Source: Buddleja alternifolia (Eukaryota; Streptophyta; Magnoliopsida; Lamiales; Scrophulariaceae). Taken from it: a DNA stretch of 64,000 nucleotides. Where the stretch lies: contig CM033401.1 in assembly GCA_019426215.1 (NCBI GenBank), forward strand, positions 21,023,134 through 21,087,133, given 5' to 3'. Position 1 is the first letter of the stretch. Each line of letters starts with the position of its first letter. The notes beneath the pieces are model-generated. The model was not told where the DNA came from. It did no database searches and was given only the letters and a program-made list of their open reading frames with translations. This document shows, one piece after another, positions 56,532 through 64,000 of this stretch. The translations under genes and the position numbers were made by a program.

Positions 56532-58048
56532 TGTTAGGAAATTTCATGTTAGATGTTTTAATGATGACAAGATAGGATTTAATGTTAAACCCCAAAAATA
56601 CAATGTAAGTTTCCGTTTTTCATAGATTGATGTATAAGCGTATGAAAGTTGTAATTTATTTTTTTAGACTTGTAATTTTTATCTTTATAGAATTTAGACT
56701 AAGTCTTAGTGACTGAATCGCTAGTAGAATTCTAGGTGAGTCTATTAAAGAAGAAGTTGAAGACCAGCGTCTGAAGTCAACCAGAGATAAAGATTTTCTT
56801 CTTAGCGTCTGTTAAACGCTAAAAGACCTCATTTCAGGATTTATGGATCAAGCGCTCAAAATCTCTCAAGCGACTTATGTTAGATTCACCTGAAATAAAT
56901 CCTCAAGTCATGAAGGACTTAAATGCAATCATACAACGGACATTTATTTCCAACGGGAAATAAATTCAAATTGCATTAAATGCTTGATAAGAGCATTAAA
57001 TGTGATAAGCTAATGTGACTTGTGGACAAGCCACCTTTTGACCAGACTGTCAGAAATTTCAGAGTTTCAGCTGCTCCCGTCCAATCGGCTTCAGCGAATT
57101 TTCAGGAATGTCAGACTTTAGGTAAACTCACGTGCTGCGTGAAAGGCACGCTCCTACATGTGTCCAACGGACAGATCCCAAGAAATTGCCTATAAATACC
57201 TTACCCTAGCAAACCCTAAAAATACACAAGATACGTACAAAAAAAAAGAAGAGAAATTATTGCCAAAAATCTTACGTACATTTTCTGGGAAAAAGCTTAG
57301 AAACTCCATAGCCAAATCTTTCAAGCTTTTTATCTACATTCCAGACAGTCACAAATATCTCAAACATCTTTCAAAGAAGAAACCCAAATTCCAACTGAGA
57401 TATTCCAAGTTGTTTGATCTTTTCAAAAACTAACAAAACCCTAGTGACAAACCTCAACCTTTCATCTGAGTGAGAAAAGTTGTTGAACCCTTTCAGGCAG
57501 TATTTCTGAGTGAGAGAAGCTTGAAGAAGATGATCTTCATTGGTGCTGAAGTCTGTGTGATCAAGGAGCCCAAGATCATTTTCACCCTTTACTATCTTGT
57601 AGAAGATTCTGTGTGATTCTTTGAAAATCAATCTAGTAAATTCCTCCGAGTGAAAAGGAGAAGAAGGACGTAGCTGGGATTACACCACCCAGTGAACCTT
57701 ACATATTTTGTGTCATTTATCTTTATTGTCTTATTATTATTATTACATCATTTATCTTTGAAAGAGACAAGATAAAGTGCAAAGCGATTAAATTAACTAA
57801 AAGAACGCTAAAACTCATTTCCGCTGTGTTAACCCTGATTAAGCGATCTAAGCGTTGCCCTACTTTGGTAAACTGCTAAAATCACTAAGTCTAAGTTAGC
57901 TTTCCTGAAGCGTCTGACCGAAGCGCTCAGTTATCCAAGTGTTCAAACCTTTAAAGTGATACGAAATTTTTAAAGTCGAAAAAGACTTCAGGGTCTATTC
58001 AACCCCCCCCCCTTTCTAGACCCTTTCGTATGCCACTTGGGACCACCA
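56532..58048 (+). repeat. 3' LTR of element B
   Basis: It closely matches 43962-45440, with an added ~38-bp TTATTATTATT-containing segment near 57722-57760 that includes a short direct repeat of TCATTTATCTTT. TATA box at 57191-57198. It ends GGGACCACCA before AGGAC. Confidence 0.93.
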
Positions 58049-58053
58049 AGGAC

Positions 58054-58862
58054 AAATAGAATGTATAGGTATTCAATTATGTTGTACAAACTGATAATTA
58101 ATAAAAGCAATTAGTACTCTGTTCATGTAAAACTTTATGGCATCAATAAGTATTGAACAAACAGTCCTTGTGTATCGGGGTTGATTCTTCGCCCTTTATG
58201 GAATAAAGATTTGGCACGGGGAGAGTCTTATTCCTGATCACTCAAAAGGGTTCGCAAGTCAAGGAATCTTATTTGGGCATTAAAATTCGACTTGTATGAC
58301 ACATGCTCTGACAAAGAGTGCTAGTCGAACACTATGGGATAGTAAAAACACGTGTCATAGATATATCAATGGAATTTATATATTCAAACACGGCTCGCAG
58401 TAATCCGATCACATGGGTATTTACTTGGTGATTGTTAATGATTGGATTACTGATCATAATAGTATGCGTGAGCCTTAGACCTGAGGGTTCATGATCAATG
58501 TACGTGTACTATTGAATCTGTTACTAGAGTAGTTAGGCCCAATTCACCCTTTGGTGGGGCCGACCTCGAAGTGTGATCTCAATGAGTCAAGTAGCAGTTG
58601 TTCAGTGATCGCCAAGATGGGATTCACTGTCTCGATTGTAAACGAGAGAGTATCATGTGCAATCATAGGCATATGAAATTATAAGTCTTTAGCCAAAGCA
58701 ATGAAACTAACTCATGTGGGACATGGAGGGTAGTTTTGTAATTTTATCATGATATGATTACATGCATAGTATCAAGTTTAGTTAGTTTGACATAAACCAT
58801 AACTCTCACTTGACCGGGACACATCAGTGAATGGTTTATACTCATATGGTATTTGTGTAGGA
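58054..58862 (+). repeat. Element E: remainder of the split copia LTR, truncated
   Basis: The sequence continues the LTR begun at 43929. It matches the layout of the LTR of C: a TTCGCAAGT block, a GTCGAACAC block, GCCCAATTCACC, GACCTCGAA and CTCTCACTTGACC come in the same order. It stops near 58862 without the 3' part of an LTR, at a junction with gypsy element D. Confidence 0.65.
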
Positions 58863-58879
58863 CCAATTATCTTTCCACC

Positions 58880-59635
58880 CTTCCACACACAAAACCTTCA
58901 TATCCCAGATCACCTAATCACTTCAGTTCAAAACCAACCAATTTCTGGGGCTCCTAGAGAGCCACCATATGATCACTTGGAAGAATTCTATTATATCATG
59001 TCTATCATACCCTTTTCGCCCACAGATTTCAATGTCATTCACCTTCACTTCTTCCATTTCTCCCTCAAGGATGAAGGAAAAACATGGTATAGGTCTCTGC
59101 CCACACAATCTATCACAACTTGGCGAGAGCTGGTTTAGAGATTTTTGGGTAGATTCTTCCCATAGTCAAAGGTTGACAAGTTATGAGGTCAAATATCAAG
59201 ATTTCAGCAGAGACCAAGAGAATCGTTAGCTTCGGTATGGAAAGATTCACAGGAATGATGAGGAGATGCCCAACTCAAAATTATTCTCCGAGCAACCTTG
59301 TTCAGTATTTCTATATTGGGGTACGAACAAGAATGAAACATCGACTTAATGCTGGAGCCAGTGGTGATTTGCTGGGATTAGATGCTCAAGCAGCGTGGAT
59401 AAAATTGGGACAACTAGCCAGGGAAGATGAACTGTACCCTGAGGATGATGAGGATGTACCTCCTGATGAAACTTCGAATCTAAGAAAGGAGAATGTAGAC
59501 AAAACCACTGTATCTTATGCAAAATCAGAGGAAAAACTGAATGGTGACAATGAGGTATCTTTTCATGAGCCTTGTGAGAAGCTAAAACCAAGGGTGTGGG
59601 TACTAAAGAAGAGAACACTGCAAGGATACCACTAA
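58880..59635 (+). pseudogene. Gag of element D (5' truncated)
   Basis: ISGAPREPPYDHLEEFY, FSLKDEGKTWYRSLP and ITTWRELV are the retrotransposon Gag core; a TAG at 59136 interrupts it. The frame resumes from about 59183 with FTGMMRRCPTQNYSPSNLVQ and the AGASGDLLG... segment, running to 59635. The first ~100 residues of a usual Athila/Tat Gag are absent. Confidence 0.8.
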
Positions 59636-60024
59636 GTGTTATGGAGTCAGAATCAGTGGAGCAATGCAATGCCGTGAGTTTTACCAGTGGAGCAGACAGA
59701 TCTTGCACGATCAGCACGCCCGAACGTGAAAGCTCCAACGTTCGAACGTCAGCTAAACAATGTTTGTACGTGGCCAGTGGGACCAACGTTTGGACGCCAA
59801 CGACAGAAAGTCAACCCAATGAGAATTCATCTCCCTGTCTTCCTATAGAAATTTGTTTACCCTTTCCTCTAGCTCAACATAAAAATAGAAAGGAATTTGA
59901 TGCAAGCTTTCTTAAAATTTTACAAATTCTTCGAGAAGTGAACATTAACATACCTTTCATTGATGTTATTTTGTAGATACGTAAATACATAATATTCTTC
60001 AAGGATATCCTATCAAATAAAAAG
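59636..60024 (+). other. Gag-protease spacer of element D
   Basis: A low-conservation stretch. It contains one ACGTTCGAACGT palindrome (59738-59749) and related TTCGAACG- and ACGTTTGGACG-like sequences. An ORF covers it, but no domain is recognised until the protease. Confidence 0.5.
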
Positions 60025-60993
60025 ATGTGGGGAGAGAATGAAACAATTTGTCTGACTAGAGAATGCCCAACACTAGTTCTGAATAAGATGCTGGAAAAGC
60101 TTCAGGATCCTGGAGGTCTTATGATCCCATGTACAATTGGGAAACTCACTTTCGATAAAGTGCTATGTGACTCAGGAGCCAGCATTAATCTCCTCCCGTA
60201 CTCTATTTTCAAGAAATTGGGTCTGCACAATCCAAAACCTACATCCACGTCTCTGCAACTCACTGATCGATCGGTGAAACATTCTAAGGGAATTATTGAG
60301 GATGTGATTATGCAAGTTGGGAAATTATACCTTCCAGTTGACTTTGTAATTCTTGAAATGGAAGAAGATGATGATACACCTCTAATCTTGGGAAGACCCT
60401 TCTTAGCCGCGGCTAAAGCAGTCATCGATGTAGCCCATGGCAAGCTGACTTTGACAGTAGGAGATGAGCGTATCACATTCGATGTCTTTGACATAATGAA
60501 GCAACAAATGGAGTCAAAACACAATGAATGTGCTGATATCATTAATTCATTGAGAACGGATGTAGCTTCAAGAGATACGTGCGAAGAATCATCTGAGTTG
60601 TATTTCATGGGTACTGGTGACATGGAGCTAGCTGAGGAGGAGGAATCAGAACTTGTGTGCAACATCAAAAAACATTCATTCTCTTTTCAAAGGAAGTTTG
60701 AGAAATTGGACAAACCACTATCAAGTGTATCTCGGCCATCTATCGAAGATCTACCTCTTTTTGAACTCAAGCCTTTGCCAGCACATCTTAAGTATATTTT
60801 TCTAAATAAAGATAAAATTCTGCAATTAATTATTTTTTCTTCTCTCACAGGAACTCAAGAAGAACAGCTAATGGGAGTACCAAGGAGCCATAAGCGAGCT
60901 TTTAGATGGAAAATCGTGGACATAAAAGGGATCAGTCCAGCAATCTGCATGCACAAAATTCTAATAGAAGCTACTGCAAAGCTGATTATCTAA
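60025..60993 (+). pseudogene. Protease and linker of element D pol
   Basis: The retropepsin active site reads LCDSGASINLLP (near 60166-60201) and the flap-side LILGRPFLA follows at about residue 120. The open frame ends with KRAFRWKIVDIKGISP, the typical approach to RT, then a stop at 60991. The frame continues in pieces from 61000. Confidence 0.88.
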
Positions 60994-61530
60994 CCGCAGA
61001 GGAGGTCAAATCCGAAGATTCAAGAAGTTGTAAAAAAGGAAGTGAACAAGCTCTTGGATACTGGGGTCATCTATCCTACATCTGACAGCCATTGGGTTAG
61101 TGCCACCCAGGTAGTTCCAAAAAAAAGAGGTACAATTGCGATACATAATGAGAACAATAATTTACTTCAGTCTCGTATTATCATGGGTTATAGATTATGC
61201 ATAGATTATCGCAAGTTAAATGAATATACTCGTGAAGATCATTTTTCCCTTCCCTTTGTTGATCAAATGTTAGAAGGTTAGTTGGGCATGAATATTACTG
61301 TTTCTTAAACGGATATTCTGGATATAATCAAATTGACATTGCACCCGAGGATCAAGAAAAAACTACTTTCACTTGTCCTTATGGCACTTTTGCTTATAGA
61401 CGAATGCCTTTCGGTTTATGTAATGCCCCAACCGCTTTCCAAAGATGCATGATGGCTAATTTTCACGATATGGTTGAACAATTCATGGAAATATTTATTG
61501 ATGATTTTTCTTTATTTTGATCCACTTATG
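60994..61530 (+). pseudogene. Reverse transcriptase of element D
   Basis: VIYPTSDSHWVS, LCIDYRKLNEYTR and FVDQMLEG form the first part (to 61281). After a frameshift near 61278, FLNGYSGYNQIDIAPEDQ, CPYGTFAYRRMPFGLCNAP and IFIDDFSLF follow. The catalytic pair is FIDD (usual YMDD or FMDD) and the next codon block has a TGA at 61518. It cannot make a full-length RT. Confidence 0.88.
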
Positions 61531-61532
61531 AA

Positions 61533-62447
61533 TTGTGTTTGCATAATCTAACATTAGTGTTGCAGAGATGTGAAGAAATTGATCTTGTGCTCAATTGGGA
61601 AAAGTGCCATTTTATGGTACAAGAGGGTATTGTTCTAGGCCACAAAATCTCGAGAGAAGGGATAGAAGTGGATAAAGCAAAGATCGAAGTGATAGCCAAT
61701 CTACCTCCACAACGCACAGTCAAGGCTGTGATGAGTTTCTTGGGCCACGCTGGATTTTACAGACATTTTATAGCAAATTTTTCTAAAATTGCTAAGCCTC
61801 TATCTACCCTCCTTATGAAGGATGCATCTTTTGACTTTAATGACAATTGTATGGAGGCATTCCTTACCCTAAAGGAGAAGTTGATTTCTGCACCCGTGAT
61901 ATCAACTCCAGACTGGGATCTACCATTTGACCTTATGTGCGACGCGAGTGATACTGCTGTAGGGGCGGTCCTTGGTCAGAGGAAAGGTAAAATTTTATAT
62001 ACTATTTACTATGCCATTCGTACGTTGAATGATGCTCAGATTAATTACGCAAAGACTGAAAAAGAACTCTTAGCAGTGGTGTTGGCGTTAGACAAATTTC
62101 ACTCCTATTTAATTCTCAATAAGGTAATAGTTTATACCGACCACTCCGCCTTGAAATATCTACTTGCTAAAAAAGATGCAAAACCTAGACTACTTAGGTG
62201 GATACTGTTGCTGCAGGAATTTGACTTAGAAACTCGAGATAAAAAAGGCACTGAGAATGTTGTAGCAGACCACCTATCTAGACTTGAATTGGCAAATAAA
62301 AAGTTGGATGATAATATATCTATTAGAGAGGAATTTTTGGATGAACAACTTTTTGCTTTATATGTAAATCCCCTCCCATGGTATGCTGATTTGGCTAATT
62401 ATGTTGTTACCGGTATTACACCCCCTGGTCTCACATATCACCAATGA
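61533..62447 (+). pseudogene. RT thumb/connection and RNase H of element D
   Basis: An open frame of 304 codons. It starts with [15 protein letters not shown] and [15 protein letters not shown] (end of RT). The RNase H part has [25 protein letters not shown] and [10 protein letters not shown], with the D-E-D residues in place, and ends with VADHLSRLE. This is the longest undamaged part of D. Confidence 0.9.
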
Positions 62448-63663
62448 ATTTTTTTTTAAAGATGCCAGACAGTATTTTTGGGAAGAACCATTTTTGTTTA
62501 AAAGTTGGCACAGATGGAGTGATCAGACGATTCATTCCCAAGGAAAAGGTGGAGTCTGTTTTGGCACATTGCCATGATATGCTAGTGGGAGGTCACTTTG
62601 GTCCCACTATAACTGCAGCAAAGGCTCTTCAATTAGATTATTTTTGGCCCACTCTTTTTAAGGATGCTTATGTGTATGTGCAGTCTTGTGATCGTTGTTA
62701 GCGTACTGGTAAAATTTCTAGACGCCATGAGATGCCTTTAAATAATGTGCTTGAATGCGAAATTTTTGATGTATGGGGAATAGATTTTATGGGACCCTTT
62801 ATAGGTTCTTGTTCTAACAAGTATATTTTGGTTGCTGTTGATTATGTTTCTAAATGGGTAGAGGCTCAAGCACTACCAACCAATGATGCTAAGGCAATGG
62901 TGCGATTGTTAAAAAAATGAATTTTTTCAAGATTTGGCACCCCTCGAGCTATCATCAGCGATGTGGTACTCATTTCCAAAATAAGCAATTTGAAAACTTG
63001 TTGAGTAAATAGGATAATAAACATAAGGTGTCCACCCCATATCACCCTCAAACTAGTGGTCAAGTGGAAGTGTCCAATAGGGAAATTAAAAAAAAATTGG
63101 CAAAAATGGTTAACAGCCACAGAACGGATTGGTCTCTCAAGTGAGTTGATACGTTGTGGGCCTACCGAACTGCTTTTAAGACCTCAATTGGCATGTCCCC
63201 TTATAGCTTAGTTTTTGAAAAAACATGTCACTTACCTGTGGAACTCGAACATCGTGCATACTAGGCTATCAAATTTCTTAACTTTGATGCCAAGGTTGCA
63301 GGTAACAATGGGATACTCCAGCTGCATGAATTAGAGGAGTGGAGACATGATGTGTATGAGAATGCAAAGTTGTATAAGGAAAGGACTAAGCGATGGCATG
63401 ACAAGCACATTACTCATCGTGAATTTCAAGAAGGAAAACGAGTTTTGTTATACAACTCTCGCCTACAGCTGTTTCCAAGGCAACTTAAGTCTCGTTGGTC
63501 GGGCCCCTTTCGGGTGGTATGAGTTTACTCTTTGGGTGTTGTGGAGCTAATTACGAAAGATGGAAGGACATTTGCAGTCAATGGTCAACGGGTGAAACAT
63601 TATGCAGGAAATGATTGGACTGCAGATGAGACATCTGTTGAGCTTCAAGATCCGGCCCACTAA
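62448..63663 (+). pseudogene. Integrase of element D
   Basis: The zinc finger reads HCHDMLVGGHFG...CDRC; a stop follows at 62699. The core has [19 protein letters not shown] and [13 protein letters not shown] one-base loss near 62960 breaks the IISD...THF segment, and there are stops at 62918, 63010 and 63139. The C-terminal part ([24 protein letters not shown]) ends in TAA at 63661. Confidence 0.85.
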
Positions 63664-64000
63664 CATGAACTTGCAAAGTCAAGCTAATGACTTCAAAGAA
63701 ACGCTTCTCGGGAGGCAACCCGAGCTTTCTTTGTGTTTTTGTTTCGTTCGTTTGTTTGTTTTTATTTTTTGTCTTATTTCCTATTTCTGAGCTGCTTCTA
63801 TTTCTTCAAGCAAGAAAATAACCTCAGTCAACACGTTCGAACGTGGGCTACATCACGTTCGGACGTCCCAGTCGTAAAGTCTACACAGTTTTGCAGTCAG
63901 CACATCCGAACTCTAGATCCTTCACATTCGAATGTCCCAGATATCACGTTCGAACGTGAGATGCGTACTTGCTAATATAAAAAGGGGACTAGTCAGCATA
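63664..64000 (+). other. 3' untranslated region of element D and possible start of its 3' LTR
   Basis: A perfect 6-bp-stem hairpin CTCGGG-AGGCAA-CCCGAG lies at 63707-63724, followed by a T-rich stretch. From 63833 come two exact ACGTTCGAACGT palindromes and two variants, then TATAAAAAGGGG (about 63977-63988), which looks like a promoter. The LTR start could not be placed. Confidence 0.5.

Larger units (their letters stand above)
43962..58048 (+). mobile_element. Element B: 14.1-kb Sirevirus-like Ty1/copia retrotransposon nested in LTR fragment E
   Basis: LTRs at 43962-45440 and 56532-58048 and a perfect 5-bp duplication AGGAC (43957-43961, 58049-58053) define an intact insertion. Structure is that of element A, to which it is a sister subfamily: the LTRs share starts (TAGGAAATTTCATGTTA), ends and many blocks, but differ widely elsewhere. 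Pol is one uninterrupted ORF; Gag has three stops and the env-like gene several breaks. Confidence 0.93.
58863..64000 (+). mobile_element. Element D: degenerate Ty3/gypsy retrotransposon, Athila/Tat-like, 5' truncated
   Basis: Domains run gag, protease, RT, RNase H, integrase on the + strand. The order and the wording of the motifs ([31 protein letters not shown]) are those of non-chromovirus plant gypsy elements. No chromodomain is seen. The 5' LTR and the start of gag are missing and the 3' end runs out of the window. Many stops and shifts show an old copy. Confidence 0.88.

Noticed and set aside
43929..58862. Element E as the missing 3' LTR of element C
   Set aside because: Block order is similar but the sequence start and most of the body differ clearly from the LTR at 22730, so it is a related family rather than the partner LTR.

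Overview
The window is nuclear DNA of a flowering plant, most likely a eudicot. Three things show this: a canonical MIR396 microRNA gene, plant-specific transposon families (a Mutator-like element carrying a plant mobile domain gene, Sirevirus-like Ty1/copia elements, an Athila/Tat-like Ty3/gypsy element), and very AT-rich intergenic sequence full of small inverted-repeat elements. A more precise taxon cannot be read from the sequence. The only convincing host gene is MIR396 (about 9.85-10.2 kb). Almost everything else is mobile DNA in various stages of decay.

Layout, left to right. 1-468: tail and 3' LTR of a copia element that starts outside the window. 486-1194: three tandem copies of a 236-bp unit. 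1607-9239: a complete 7.6-kb Mutator-like element (MULE) with 107-bp terminal inverted repeats (TIRs) and a perfect 9-bp target duplication. It carries a decayed transposase (+) and a decayed plant-mobile-domain gene (-), which run towards each other. 9.25-20.9 kb: AT-rich intergenic DNA with MIR396, several non-autonomous TIR elements, a possible Helitron end, a solo copia LTR and small tandem duplications. 21.3-28.64 kb: an inverted leader fragment of a copia family, followed by the 5' LTR, leader, gag and partial pol of a degenerate copia element C.

28648-42927: element A, a 14.3-kb Sirevirus-like copia element inserted into C with target duplication GGTAG. C resumes at 42933 and is cut off near 43236. 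43237-43928: unassigned sequence that shares a 12-bp palindrome with gypsy element D. 43929-58862: a partial copia LTR (E) into which element B (43962-58048, a sister of A) is inserted with target duplication AGGAC. 58863-64000: a degenerate Athila/Tat-like gypsy element D (gag, protease, RT, RNase H, integrase, 3' region).

A and B are the most interesting part. Each has an ordinary Gag-Pol and then, between pol and the 3' LTR, about 4.3 kb encoding a protein of roughly 1400 residues (the position of the env-like gene of Sireviruses). The A and B copies are homologous. They appear to share a phase-1 spliceosomal intron, and B has a second one. Both elements are also dense in the short motif AAGCG, in LTRs, leaders and all three codon phases of the genes. 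B retains an uninterrupted 1079-residue Pol, but its protease active-site Asp reads Asn. A is full of nonsense mutations in gag-pol, while its env-like region has far fewer breaks.
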